Assembly (NCBI GenBank): GCA_050260375.1
Contig: JBLNCA010000037.1
Coordinates: forward strand, 124,001 to 188,000
DNA length: 64,000 nucleotides
Origin: DTFZ01 sp050260375
GTDB lineage: Bacteria > Bacillota > Clostridia > Christensenellales > SZUA-584
Reading direction: 5' to 3'
Numbering within the stretch: position 1 is the first letter of the stretch; each line of letters begins with the position of its first letter. Shown here piece after piece: positions 31,462-40,336 of the stretch. The position numbers were made by a program, and so were the translations under genes. The notes beneath the pieces were generated by a model. It was not told where the DNA came from and did no database searches. It saw only the letters and a list, made by a program, of their open reading frames with translations.

Positions 31462-32785
31462 GCTCTGTAATCTGGATATGTACCGGGAGGCGGTAAGAGA
31501 CACCGACCCATATGAATACGGCGGCAGGGTAAGCCAGATACTCGGCCTCACCGTAGAGGCGGTAGGGCTGACTGCAAAACTTGGCGACATATGCCGCATA
31601 TATACGGAAAAGCGGGACAAGTACATACTTTCCGAAGTGGTGGGATTCAAAGACAAAAAAGTAGTGCTTATGCCGTTTGGAGACCTTTCGGGAGCGGGCC
31701 CCAACAGCCATGTGGTGTCGGAAGAGCGCCAGCTCAACGTGGCGGTGGGCAAAGACTTTTGCGGAAGAGTACTGGACGGGCTGGGAAACCCCATGGACGG
31801 CAAAGGAAAGGTTAAGATACAGGGCCGCTACCCTATAATGAATCAGCCGCCCAATCCCATGGAAAGAAGCCGCATAACCGAGCGGCTTACGATGGGTATA
31901 AAAGCGATAGACGCTATGCTTACTCTGGGAATAGGGCAGAGGGTAGGCATATTCTCCGGCAGCGGCGTAGGAAAAAGCACGCTGCTCGGAATGATAGCAA
32001 GAAACACCTCGGCCGATATAAACGTAATAGTGCTTATCGGCGAAAGAGGCAGGGAAGTAAGGGACTTCATCGAGAAGGACTTAAAGGAAGAAGGCCTTAA
32101 AAGGTCTGTGCTCGTGGTGGCTACGTCCGACCAGCCGGCGCTCGTAAGATTGAAGTCGGCGATGGTGGGAACGGCGATAGCCGAGTTTTTCCGGGACCAG
32201 GGCTACAACGTAATGCTGCTTATGGATTCGCTTACGAGGTTCGCTATGGCGCAAAGAGAGATAGGAATGGCCATAGGCGAGCCGCCCGTATCGAGAGGTT
32301 TTACTCCCTCGGTGTACGCCATATTGCCCAAGCTGCTCGAAAGGGCGGGAACGGGCAGGCGCGGTTCCATAACGGGACTTTATACCGTGCTCGTGGAAGG
32401 CGACGACATGGACGAGCCCATATCCGACACGGTGCGCGGCATACTTGACGGGCATATCATACTGTCGAGAAAGATAGCAAACGCGAACCATTATCCGGCT
32501 ATCGACGTGCTTCAAAGCGTAAGCCGCCTTATGCCCGACGTTACGTCCAAGGAAGACAGGGAAAAGACATCGTTTATCCGCAGCGTGATGGCGACATATA
32601 AGGAGGCGCAGGACCTGATATCGATAGGAGCTTATAAAAAAGGCTCAAGTAAGAAGATAGATGAAGCGATAGAATTAATAGGGCCTATTAACGACCTGCT
32701 CCAGCAGCGGGTGGAAGAGCGGTACTCTTACGAAGAGACGATGAGGCTTGTAAACGAAATATATGACAGGCGTGTGATCGAATGA
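31454..32785 (+). CDS. fliI: flagellum-specific ATPase FliI
   Basis: FliI is the F1-beta-like ATPase of the export apparatus. The 443-residue product has Walker A FSGSGVGKSTLLGM (about 167-180), the ERGREVRDF motif, Walker B VMLLMDSLTRFA and the catalytic-loop region ILSRKIANANHYPAIDVLQS. I use ATG 31454, close to GGAG; an upstream ATG at 31433 would add a basic heptapeptide and extend the overlap with fliH. It is followed by fliJ with ATGA overlap. Confidence 0.97.
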   Translation: MNKLCNLDMYREAVRDTDPYEYGGRVSQILGLTVEAVGLTAKLGDICRIYTEKRDKYILSEVVGFKDKKVVLMPFGDLSGAGPNSHVVSEERQLNVAVGKDFCGRVLDGLGNPMDGKGKVKIQGRYPIMNQPPNPMERSRITERLTMGIKAIDAMLTLGIGQRVGIFSGSGVGKSTLLGMIARNTSADINVIVLIGERGREVRDFIEKDLKEEGLKRSVLVVATSDQPALVRLKSAMVGTAIAEFFRDQGYNVMLLMDSLTRFAMAQREIGMAIGEPPVSRGFTPSVYAILPKLLERAGTGRRGSITGLYTVLVEGDDMDEPISDTVRGILDGHIILSRKIANANHYPAIDVLQSVSRLMPDVTSKEDREKTSFIRSVMATYKEAQDLISIGAYKKGSSKKIDEAIELIGPINDLLQQRVEERYSYEETMRLVNEIYDRRVIE

Positions 32786-33219
32786 AGCAATTTGTGTTTA
32801 CGCTGCAACCCCTGTACGACATGCAGGAGAGCATCGAAAAACAATATAAAATGCAGATGAGCGAGATCGAAGCCGAGCTTTTAAAAAGGCTTAACGACCT
32901 TGATGTATTGAGCAGCAACTTCGAAAGGATGAAACGCGAATACTGCGAAGCGATGGCAGCTGGGGTGCAGGCGGTTAAGATTAAAGAATACGGACACTTC
33001 TTCGAAAGGCTGAAAGCAGTAATGGCGCTCATGCAGGATAAGATTGCATCGCTTGAGAAAGAAAAGGAGAAGTGCCTCGCAAAGCTGGTTCAGGCGAGAA
33101 GGGAAAAAAAACTGCTCGACAAGGTGCGCGAGAACCAGTACTCAGAATACATGGATGAATTAAAAAAGGAACAGGACAAGCTTGTAGACGATTTGATATC
33201 ATATCGTGCAAGCGTCTGA
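32782..33219 (+). CDS. fliJ: flagellar export protein FliJ
   Basis: FliJ is the coiled-coil central stalk that couples FliI to FlhA. The 145-residue product is a continuous helical hairpin, for example QPLYDMQESIEKQYKMQMSE and ARREKKLLDKVRENQYSEYM, with family-typical residues QKKEL-like and EYMDELKKEQDKLVDD near the C-terminus. Its start overlaps the fliI stop (ATGA). Confidence 0.92.
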   Translation: MKQFVFTLQPLYDMQESIEKQYKMQMSEIEAELLKRLNDLDVLSSNFERMKREYCEAMAAGVQAVKIKEYGHFFERLKAVMALMQDKIASLEKEKEKCLAKLVQARREKKLLDKVRENQYSEYMDELKKEQDKLVDDLISYRASV

Positions 33220-33232
33220 CAAGGATAGAATA

Positions 33233-33898
33233 ATGGATGAAAAGAAAGCCCCTGATCTTAAAGGTACTTCGGAAGCAAGAAAAACTCTTGATATAAAGAA
33301 AAGCGCCAATAACATAAGCACAGGAAAGCAGACATCAGCCAAAGTACAAAAGAAAAAGAAGAAGATCTCGGCAGGAGCGCTCTTAAGCATAGTGCTTGTA
33401 GTTTTGATCGCCGGCGCTTGTGCAGCGGTCTATTTTGATATAGGCGGCGCAAAACAGATAGTTTCTTCGCTGCTTGAACTCGACACCCCGGCGGTTGCCG
33501 CGGAGGGCGGAGCGAATTTAAGCGCCGAGCAAGCAAAGTTTGACAAGCGCGAAAAAACGCTTGACGCAAAAGAAGAAGAACTTCACCAGAAGGAACTGGA
33601 CTTAAAGAAGCTTGAGGAAGACTTAAACGCGAAGGAGCAGGATCTCGATAAACGTGAATCTGCGGTAAAAGACGTAGAAGAAAAAGTAAGCGAGCAGCAG
33701 AAGCAGTATTATACGTCGGTGGCGCAGATTTATGAAAAGATGGACGTTAAAAAGGCCGCTAAGGCTATAAGCGGACTTGCGTCCCCGCAGGAAATGGCGC
33801 AGGTGCTTCTATACATGTCCAGCGAACAGGCGGGCAAAGTGCTTGACCAGATAAACTCTGCGGTCGCGACAGAGATTTTATCAGAAATGATGAAATAA
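33233..33898 (+). CDS. MotE/YlxF-like membrane protein with MgtE-N-like domain
   Basis: The 221-residue product has a basic N-terminal tail ending in KKKKK, one membrane helix (about residues 45-65), a long charged coiled coil (95-160) and a C-terminal MgtE-N-like domain (KAAKAISGLASPQEMAQVLL, then YMSSEQAGKVLDQINSAVAT). This architecture and position after fliJ match YlxF of Bacillus and MotE-type proteins, which are proposed to help stator proteins such as MotC. I use ATG 33233 with AAGGAT just before; an earlier GTG at 33206 overlaps fliJ. Confidence 0.82.
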   Translation: MDEKKAPDLKGTSEARKTLDIKKSANNISTGKQTSAKVQKKKKKISAGALLSIVLVVLIAGACAAVYFDIGGAKQIVSSLLELDTPAVAAEGGANLSAEQAKFDKREKTLDAKEEELHQKELDLKKLEEDLNAKEQDLDKRESAVKDVEEKVSEQQKQYYTSVAQIYEKMDVKKAAKAISGLASPQEMAQVLLYMSSEQAGKVLDQINSAVATEILSEMMK

Positions 33899-33915
33899 AT
33901 AAAAAAAGGAAAGAG

Positions 33916-35397
33916 GTGAAGCTTATCGTTTACAATGCATTGGCGTTTCCAAACTGCGAAGCGCCAGCCGCCTCTCCGGACATTAAGCCGATTAAGGACG
34001 GTGCGGAACCGGAAATAAAGGGGCCGGGTTTTGCGCAGGAACTAAAGGACTGCGAAGCTCCTCCGAAGGAACCGTACAAGCCAAGCGCAGACAAAGCGCA
34101 GCCGCTTAATGAGGAGAAAGGCGACAAAGAGGTAAAGGATAACGGCATGCCAGACATTCCCGGCGCAGAGGGCGCTGTATATGGAATTGTTGGCATTCTC
34201 GAAGGATTCGAACCGCCAAGTTATCAATCGGACAACGCAGCTTGTATGGTAGCGGAAAACATTATTCCCATAGGCCAGCAGACTGCGGCTCAAAGCGAGG
34301 GAGCTGCAATGCAGATACAGCTGCCGCAGCAAAAGGTCCAGGAAAAAGCCGCACCGCCCGAAAACCAGCAGGCAATCGGGCAGAATACAGGCGAAACGTC
34401 CGAACAAACTGCATGGATGCTGCAAAACAATGATGCCGGTACAAAGCCGGTGCAGACGCAAGATGAGATATTGAGAATTGTAGGCGATTATTTGGATTCC
34501 CTGGAGAATACCAATAGCCAGGCTTCCGGGAAAGCGGGCGCGGAAAGCGTTTTACAGCCTGCCGCTGAAGCAGGCGCGGAAAGCGTTTTACAGCCTGCCG
34601 CTGAAGCGGGTGCGGAAAGCATTTTGCAACCCGCTGCTGAAGCGGATACGGCTGTAAGCCCGAAAGCCGCCGAAAGCCTTAAGACGCAGCCGCAAGTGCA
34701 GGCTGAGCTGCAAAGCGAAGAACCGGTTGCCGCCAAAGAGGCCAAAGACGCCGCAGGCATAAGCACGGTGAAGCAAGGCTTATCCGATAACAAGCCGACG
34801 GAAGCAGAAGCCCCGGATTCCAAAGTTCTTAACATGGATACGGGAAAGCCGGAATCAAGGATTGCGGCGGAGCCTGTAAACGGGGCGGCGGCTAACGCTG
34901 AACCGGCGGTTAACAAGGCAGAAGCCCAGCAGCCTGAGCCGGCTAATACCCAGGCAAGGCCGGAAGCCGTAAGAGAAAGCGTCCTTAAGATTGTCGACAG
35001 GGTAAAAACGGGAGCGCTGGAAGGCAAGTACGATTTCGACATCGATCTGAAGCCAGAGTTCATGGGAAAAGTGAGCATAAAGCTCACGATGGAGGACGGA
35101 AACATAAAGGTTCAGATCAAAGCGGAGGAAGCGTCCGTAAAGGCAATGCTCTCGGACCAGTCGTCAAACCTGCACTATATGCTTAAGGAAAAAGGCATAC
35201 CCGTAACGACGGTCGATATTGCGTACAGCGATACGATGACGGGGCATGAGAGCGCAGGGGAGAGTGCGGGACAGTACGAGAGGAGAAACTCTCAAGGCAG
35301 CGTTGCCTATGAACAGGCGACAGAAGGCACGTTTGACACCGCAAAGGAAAGATACGACTTCTACCTTGGCGGCAGCAACGTCGAATATCTTGCGTGA
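33916..35397 (+). CDS. fliK: flagellar hook-length control protein FliK
   Basis: FliK measures hook length and triggers the FlhB switch. The 493-residue product has a long, disordered, Ala/Glu/Pro-rich N-terminal part (residues 1-350) with three 12-residue repeats (AGAESVLQPAAE, near 207-242). The conserved C-terminal domain contains YDFDIDLKPEFMGKVSIKL and SNLHYMLKEKGIPVTTVDI. GTG 33916 follows AAGGA by five bases; no ATG fits better. The neighbours flgD and flgE are its functional partners. Confidence 0.92.
   Translation: MKLIVYNALAFPNCEAPAASPDIKPIKDGAEPEIKGPGFAQELKDCEAPPKEPYKPSADKAQPLNEEKGDKEVKDNGMPDIPGAEGAVYGIVGILEGFEPPSYQSDNAACMVAENIIPIGQQTAAQSEGAAMQIQLPQQKVQEKAAPPENQQAIGQNTGETSEQTAWMLQNNDAGTKPVQTQDEILRIVGDYLDSLENTNSQASGKAGAESVLQPAAEAGAESVLQPAAEAGAESILQPAAEADTAVSPKAAESLKTQPQVQAELQSEEPVAAKEAKDAAGISTVKQGLSDNKPTEAEAPDSKVLNMDTGKPESRIAAEPVNGAAANAEPAVNKAEAQQPEPANTQARPEAVRESVLKIVDRVKTGALEGKYDFDIDLKPEFMGKVSIKLTMEDGNIKVQIKAEEASVKAMLSDQSSNLHYMLKEKGIPVTTVDIAYSDTMTGHESAGESAGQYERRNSQGSVAYEQATEGTFDTAKERYDFYLGGSNVEYLA
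34534..34641 (+). repeat. three tandem 36-bp units within fliK
   Basis: Units at 34534-34569, 34570-34605 and 34606-34641 encode AGAESVLQPAAE, AGAESVLQPAAE and AGAESILQPAAE. Units 1 and 2 differ by one base; unit 3 has several silent or conservative changes. The repeat lies in the presumed ruler region, so copy number could alter hook length. Confidence 0.9.
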
Positions 35398-35411
35398 AAG
35401 GAAGAAAGCTA

Positions 35412-36065
35412 ATGAGTAATATTAACGCAGTTACATCAACAACGTATGACGAAGTGCAGAATGCATCGACGCGATCAATTCCGAACAAGAGCAACGATCT
35501 CGATATAAACGACTTTTTAAAGCTGCTCATAGCGCAGATGACGAATCAGGATCCGGTTGGCGGAGGTTCGTCAAGAAGCGGCAGCGGTTCGGACTATATC
35601 GCGCAGCTTGCACAGTTTACGATGCTGCAGCAGTTAAGTACGCTCAGCACCAGCATGTCTTCCAGCCAGGCGTACAGCCTTATTGGCAAATACGTATACC
35701 TGCAGGAAAGTCCGGGTGCTCAGCTGATATTCGGCAAGGTTGACGGCGTTGTAAGGGAAAACGGAGTAAACTGCCTTATGGTAGGCGGAGAAACATATGA
35801 TATGTCCAAGGTATATGCCGTTGCGGACGGAGACGAAGAAATAGGCGGCGTTATTGAAGACCAGATTCTGGGAAGCGCGCACCTTATCGGCAAGCACGTT
35901 ACCGCCAAAGTTACCGGCGAAGACGGCAACGAGACAACGATAACGGGAATCGTCGAAAAGATAAAAGTTAAAGACGGCGATATCTACCTCGTGGTGGGCG
36001 GCAGGGATGTGGAACTTGGCAGCCTGACCGAAATAGCAGGAGAACAGCCTGCATTAAACAACTAA
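35412..36065 (+). CDS. flgD: flagellar hook scaffold protein FlgD
   Basis: FlgD caps the growing hook. The 217-residue product has the N-terminal export-gate-binding motif DINDFLKLLIAQMTNQDPV, FTMLQQLSTLSTSMS, ALIGKYV-like text (YSLIGKYVYLQES) and a C-terminal beta domain with VKDGDIYLVVGGRDVELGSL. I use ATG 35412 with AAGGAAG upstream rather than the GTG at 35394, which overlaps fliK. It directly precedes flgE. Confidence 0.95.
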   Translation: MSNINAVTSTTYDEVQNASTRSIPNKSNDLDINDFLKLLIAQMTNQDPVGGGSSRSGSGSDYIAQLAQFTMLQQLSTLSTSMSSSQAYSLIGKYVYLQESPGAQLIFGKVDGVVRENGVNCLMVGGETYDMSKVYAVADGDEEIGGVIEDQILGSAHLIGKHVTAKVTGEDGNETTITGIVEKIKVKDGDIYLVVGGRDVELGSLTEIAGEQPALNN

Positions 36066-36087
36066 TAATTAACGGAGGATAAACATT

Positions 36088-36963
36088 ATGATGCGTTCAT
36101 TGTATTCCGGCGTGACCGGATTAAAAGCCCATCAGACAAAGATGGACGTTATAGGCAACAATATTGCTAACGTGAATACGGCGGGCTATAAGACGAGCCG
36201 CGTGGTATTCCAGGACATATACAGCCAGACGGTGGCGCCCGCTTCGGCGAGCACCCCTACTACCGGCGGTACGAACCCGCAGCAGATAGGTCTCGGCGTA
36301 CAGCTCGCGACTATTGACGTGCTCGATACGGAATCGTCCTCGCAGTATACGGGCAACACGCTCGACCTCGCAATAGACGGCGACGGGTATTTCATAATAA
36401 ATGCGAGGGGCATAATATCGTATACCCGCGCAGGCAACTTCTATACCGACGCGGAAAACTATCTTGTCGACTCGAACGGCAACTATGTCCAAGGGTGTGA
36501 AATAGACGTAGACGGCAATCCTGTTTACAGGGATGCAGGCGGTGCGGTATGCGCTCCCACGGATCCGGGCGCTCATCTGACGCTGCAGAAGATATATATC
36601 GATCCCAATTATTACGACGTATCTATCAACAGCAACGGCCAGGTGGTCGGGCTTGACGAGGTAACGAGCCAGAGCCATGTGCTGGGACAGTTGGTACTTG
36701 CTACGTTTGCAAACCCGAACGGCCTTGAGAAAGCGGGCAGTAACGCCTACCGGCCGACGGTCAACTCCGGCGATCCTGTGCTGGACACGCCGGGAGAAGG
36801 CGGAACGGGAAAACTCAACCCGGGCTCGCTGGAAATGTCCAACGTTGACCTGACGGCGGAGTTTGCGGACATGATAGTCACGCAAAGAGGATTCCAGGCT
36901 AACGCGAGAATAATAACGACTACCGACTCAATGCTCGAAGAGCTTGTTAATATGGTGAGGTAA
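36088..36963 (+). CDS. flgE: flagellar hook protein FlgE
   Basis: FlgE forms the hook. The 291-residue product is short, as in Bacillus. It starts RSLYSGVTGLKAHQTKMDV with VIGNNIANVNTAGYKTSRV, has LDLAIDGDGYFIINARG in the middle, and ends with MSNVDLTAEFADMIVTQRGF and TTDSMLEELVNMVR. GGAGG precedes tandem ATG codons at 36088 and 36091; I use the first. It follows flgD and is followed by a strong hairpin and flbD. Confidence 0.94.
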   Translation: MMRSLYSGVTGLKAHQTKMDVIGNNIANVNTAGYKTSRVVFQDIYSQTVAPASASTPTTGGTNPQQIGLGVQLATIDVLDTESSSQYTGNTLDLAIDGDGYFIINARGIISYTRAGNFYTDAENYLVDSNGNYVQGCEIDVDGNPVYRDAGGAVCAPTDPGAHLTLQKIYIDPNYYDVSINSNGQVVGLDEVTSQSHVLGQLVLATFANPNGLEKAGSNAYRPTVNSGDPVLDTPGEGGTGKLNPGSLEMSNVDLTAEFADMIVTQRGFQANARIITTTDSMLEELVNMVR

Positions 36964-36974
36964 AAGCTTTTAAA

Positions 36975-37002
36975 GGGTCGGGAAGCTTTGGCTTCCCGGC
37001 CC
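36975..37002 (+). promoter_or_regulatory. 12-bp stem-loop between flgE and flbD
   Basis: GGGTCGGGAAGC pairs with GCTTCCCGGCCC around TTTG, with one T-G wobble. No T-tract follows, so complete termination is unlikely. A 3'-stabilising role for the hook message, or partial attenuation before the stator genes, is possible. Confidence 0.6.
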
Positions 37003-37032
37003 GCATAAAGGCATGAACTGGGGGGTTAATTA

Positions 37033-37236
37033 ATGATTAACGTTCATAGACTGAACTCCGAAGAGTTTTTGGTAAACTGTGAACTCATCGAGTTTGTGGA
37101 AGAAACTCCTGATACGGTGATTTCCATGGCGTCGGGCAGGAAACTTGTCGTGTCCGAAAAATGCGACGAGATAAAAAGGCTTGTCATCGAATATAAGCGC
37201 CAGATATATTCCGCAAGCCCGAAAGAAGACAAATAA
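37033..37236 (+). CDS. flbD: FlbD/SwrD family protein
   Basis: This 67-residue protein matches the FlbD family: INVHRLNSEEFLVNCELIEF, then TPDTVISMASGRKLVVSE and a C-terminal helix with IEYKR. In Bacillus the homologue SwrD increases motor torque, probably through the stator. Its place between flgE and motA supports this. GGGGGG precedes ATG 37033. Confidence 0.93.
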   Translation: MINVHRLNSEEFLVNCELIEFVEETPDTVISMASGRKLVVSEKCDEIKRLVIEYKRQIYSASPKEDK

Positions 37237-37255
37237 TTAGCTGAGGTAAAAGGCA

Positions 37256-38071
37256 TTGGAACTGACGACCCTTGTAGGCATGGCATTCGGGGCAATATGT
37301 ATAGTCATCTCCATTCTAATTCAGGGCGAATTGGGGCAATTTTACGACCTATCTTCTATTTTCATAGTTTTGGGGGGTACTATTGCTTCTACAATCATAT
37401 CCTACCAAGGAAAAACTCTGAAATCGCTCAAAGACGTGTACCACAACGCTTTTACAAAAAAAGTGGTGGACTTGAATGAGGATATAGAGCTTATTATAAG
37501 CATCGCGAATATTGCACGGCGCGAAGGCCTGCTCGCCCTTGAAGACGCTATAGCCGAGATGGACAACCCCTTCCTGAAGAAGGGTATAATGCTTATTGTT
37601 GACGGCGCGGATGCGGAGCTGATTAAGAATATACTTGAGACGGAAATCTACTTCATACAGACAAGGCACAATCAGGGGCAGGCGGTAATAAACAGCATGG
37701 CGCAGTACGCTCCCGCATACGGCATGATAGGAACGCTTATAGGCCTTATCATCATGCTGCAGAACCTTGACGACATCAATTCGCTGGGGCCGGCAATGGC
37801 TACGGCGTTGATTACAACGTTTTACGGCGTCATACTCGCGAACCTTATATTTACGCCTATATCAAAGAAGCTTAAGGAAAAGAGCGAAGCCGAGGCGCTG
37901 CAGAAAGAGCTTTACATAGAAGGCCTGCTTTCAATACAGAACGGCGAGAACCCGAGGATAATTCGCGATAAGCTTACTTCGTTCATCGCGCGTAAAGAGT
38001 TAAGGAAAGAAGAAAAGGAAAAAGAACGGGATCAGCAACTGAACCCTGAAGTGAGGGAGATCACGAAATGA
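37256..38071 (+). CDS. motA: flagellar stator protein MotA
   Basis: MotA is the pentameric stator subunit that conducts ions with MotB and pushes on FliG. The 271-residue product has four membrane segments, GFGAI-like text near the N-terminus (VGMAFGAICIVISILIQGEL), a large cytoplasmic loop with the charged torque residues (IANIARREGLLALEDAIAEM) and the pair YAPAYGMIGTLIGLIIML and TALITTFYGVILANLIFTPI. The start is TTG 37256 with GAGGT before it. It overlaps motB by ATGA. Confidence 0.96.
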   Translation: MELTTLVGMAFGAICIVISILIQGELGQFYDLSSIFIVLGGTIASTIISYQGKTLKSLKDVYHNAFTKKVVDLNEDIELIISIANIARREGLLALEDAIAEMDNPFLKKGIMLIVDGADAELIKNILETEIYFIQTRHNQGQAVINSMAQYAPAYGMIGTLIGLIIMLQNLDDINSLGPAMATALITTFYGVILANLIFTPISKKLKEKSEAEALQKELYIEGLLSIQNGENPRIIRDKLTSFIARKELRKEEKEKERDQQLNPEVREITK

Positions 38072-38862
38072 GTGAAAGGAAAAAGCCCGAAGAGCCGCAG
38101 GAGGAAGGCGCTCCTGCGTGGATGAACACATACGGCGATATGGTCACGCTGGTGCTCACTTTCTTTGTGCTGCTTTTTTCATTTTCTTCTGTTGACGCAA
38201 AGAAGTGGTCGGACGTGGCGACCTCGCTTTCGGGCATGAAGATAATAGCCATACCCGCGCTCGACCCTTATGCGTCCGACAAGATGGCGAAGGACGTTCA
38301 GGGCAAATTCGTGCTGACGTCGACTTCGCCGAGTGCAGTGGAGTTAGACCTGGCCGGGAACGAAACGGGAATGACGGCAGAAGAGATAAACAAAGTCTTC
38401 AACGAGATGTATGAAAAGATCAAGAGCCACATAGAAAGGAACAACCTCGGCGGCATACTTGAACTTAAATATGTCGATGAGTTTACCGTGCTTCTGCGTA
38501 TGGCCGATTCAGCCTTTTTCGATTCGGGCAGCGCCAGCCTGCGTGATGACGCGCAGGCCGTATTGCAGGAGGTATGCGGCATACTGGTTGAGTACTCTGA
38601 TCTTATCAAAAAGATAAGAGTTGAAGGGTATACGGACAACGTGCCTATGCATAACGCTAAATTTGAGGACAACTGGGATCTTTCCGTGGGAAGGGCGACG
38701 AGTGTTGTGAGGTACTTAACGAAGGCTACCGCCCTTGACCCTTCGCTGTTCGTGCCCGCCGGGCACGGCGAGTTCAGCCCGATTGCGGACAACAACACCG
38801 ACGAAGGAAGAGCGAAGAACAGGCGCGTCGATTTTGTCATAGAGAGCATTCTCAAAAAGTGA
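38068..38862 (+). CDS. motB: flagellar stator protein MotB
   Basis: MotB anchors the stator to peptidoglycan. The 264-residue product has one membrane helix with the ion-binding Asp24 (NTYGDMVTLVLTFFVLLFSF), a plug/linker region, and a C-terminal OmpA-like domain (FFDSGSASLRDDAQAVLQEV, EGYTDNVPM, RAKNRRVDFVI). The helix end FFVLLFSFSSVDAKKW resembles sodium-type PomB/MotS proteins, but the coupling ion cannot be decided from this alone. It is coupled to motA by ATGA. Confidence 0.95.
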   Translation: MSERKKPEEPQEEGAPAWMNTYGDMVTLVLTFFVLLFSFSSVDAKKWSDVATSLSGMKIIAIPALDPYASDKMAKDVQGKFVLTSTSPSAVELDLAGNETGMTAEEINKVFNEMYEKIKSHIERNNLGGILELKYVDEFTVLLRMADSAFFDSGSASLRDDAQAVLQEVCGILVEYSDLIKKIRVEGYTDNVPMHNAKFEDNWDLSVGRATSVVRYLTKATALDPSLFVPAGHGEFSPIADNNTDEGRAKNRRVDFVIESILKK

Positions 38863-38869
38863 GGACAAT

Positions 38870-39271
38870 ATGAAAAAGAATGTTATTATAATAGTCGTAA
38901 TAGCGTTGATAGCGGTCGGAGCGGCAGCATACTTTCTGTTTCTTTCCGGCCCCGGAGAGCCCAAAAGCGGCTTTTATATGCCGGGGGATTACTTTGTCAC
39001 GAATATAAAGGGCAGCGAGCGGCTCGTCAAAGTCACGCTCGTGCTTGGAATCTCCACTCCGGACCTGGTAAAAGCGCAGGAGCAATTGACGGAAGTCAAC
39101 CATGTGATAAGGGACATTATAGTTTTTTCTCTGCGCGAGAAAACGGAAGACGAGCTTCGCGCCGACAGTATAAAGGAAACGCTTAACGAGGAATTGGTCA
39201 AAAAGTTGAACGAGGGGTTGGGGATAGATTATATCACTACCATCTATTTTAACGATTTTGTGATACAATAG
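38870..39271 (+). CDS. fliL: flagellar basal body-associated protein FliL
   Basis: FliL surrounds and supports the stator. The 133-residue product has one N-terminal membrane helix (about residues 4-25) and a periplasmic SPFH-like domain with GDYFVTNIKGSERLVKVTLV and a C-terminal LGIDYITTIYFNDFVIQ. GTGAGGA precedes ATG 38870. Its place between motB and fliM is standard. Confidence 0.93.
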   Translation: MKKNVIIIVVIALIAVGAAAYFLFLSGPGEPKSGFYMPGDYFVTNIKGSERLVKVTLVLGISTPDLVKAQEQLTEVNHVIRDIIVFSLREKTEDELRADSIKETLNEELVKKLNEGLGIDYITTIYFNDFVIQ

Positions 39272-39325
39272 TATTTAAAACCGCCCTTAAAACTTTTACG
39301 GGCTACCCTTCGAAGGAGAAATACA

Positions 39326-40336
39326 TTGTCGAACATACTGTCTCAAAACGAAATAGATGAGCTGCTAAGCGTACTTGCCTCGGGGCAGGATCTGGTTACG
39401 GATGAAACGCCTGAAGATGAAGCAAAGGTAATAAAATCTTATGATTTCAGAACGGCGAACAAGTTTTCGAAAGACCAGATGCGTACGCTCCATTTTATAT
39501 ACGATAATTTTGCCAGTCGGCTGTCCACTTACCTTTCGGGTACGCTGAGGGCGCCTTGCGAGGTAGAGGTTATATCCATTGAGGAGCAGTCTTTTTCCGA
39601 ACTGAGCAACTCGATGCCTACGTCTGTTATAGTATCGATAATAAACATGCCGCCGCTTCAGGGGTCTGTGTTGTTTGAGATATCGCCTATAATAGCGTAC
39701 GAGATTATAAGCCGCCTGCTTGGCGGAACAGGCCAGTTCGACAACACGGACAAGCCGTTTACGGAGATAGAGATATCGATAATGGACCGCATCATCAGAA
39801 GAATACTTCAGCTGATGAACGAGGCATGGGAAAAGATAAACAAGGTTACCGCTACGCTGGACAGGATAGAAACGAGCTCGCAGTATGTGCAGATAGTATC
39901 ATCCAACGAGCCTATCGCGATAATTACGATGAACGTTAAGATAGGCAAGGTGGAGGATATCATCAACCTTTGCATACCGCACGTAGCGATACAGCCGATT
40001 GCCAAGTCGCTTGTTATGAAAGCGTGGTATTCGGATAAGGGTGTAATACGCAGCGGCGATGAAAGGAAGAACTTCGAGTCGCGCCTTGCGGGGATACACC
40101 TTTCACTGCAGGCCATATTCAATCCCACAAACGCAACGGTGGGGGAGATACTCGGAACACAGGTGGGAGACGTGATACGCATCGACCACACTATAAACGA
40201 GCCCATTACGATAAAGGTTGAACATATACCGAAGTTCAAAGGGGCGATAGGATTACGTGGAAGCAATTACGCCGTGCAGATACAGGAGATAATTAAGGAG
40301 GAGACAGTTAATGAATATGCAGACATCATGGAATGA
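39326..40336 (+). CDS. fliM: flagellar motor switch protein FliM
   Basis: FliM is the C-ring protein that receives CheY-P. The 336-residue product begins with the CheY-binding motif LSQNEIDELLS, followed by the middle domain (YDFRTANKFSKDQMRTLHFI, LLGGTGQFDNTDKPFTEIE) and the C-terminal SpoA domain (GEILGTQVGDVIRIDHTINE). The start is TTG 39326, with GAAGGAG upstream. It overlaps fliY by 26 bases. Confidence 0.96.
   Translation: MSNILSQNEIDELLSVLASGQDLVTDETPEDEAKVIKSYDFRTANKFSKDQMRTLHFIYDNFASRLSTYLSGTLRAPCEVEVISIEEQSFSELSNSMPTSVIVSIINMPPLQGSVLFEISPIIAYEIISRLLGGTGQFDNTDKPFTEIEISIMDRIIRRILQLMNEAWEKINKVTATLDRIETSSQYVQIVSSNEPIAIITMNVKIGKVEDIINLCIPHVAIQPIAKSLVMKAWYSDKGVIRSGDERKNFESRLAGIHLSLQAIFNPTNATVGEILGTQVGDVIRIDHTINEPITIKVEHIPKFKGAIGLRGSNYAVQIQEIIKEETVNEYADIME

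Noticed and set aside
36975..37002. Intrinsic terminator after flgE
   Set aside because: The stem is strong but no T-tract follows, and flbD, motA and motB continue on the same strand without a clear new promoter.
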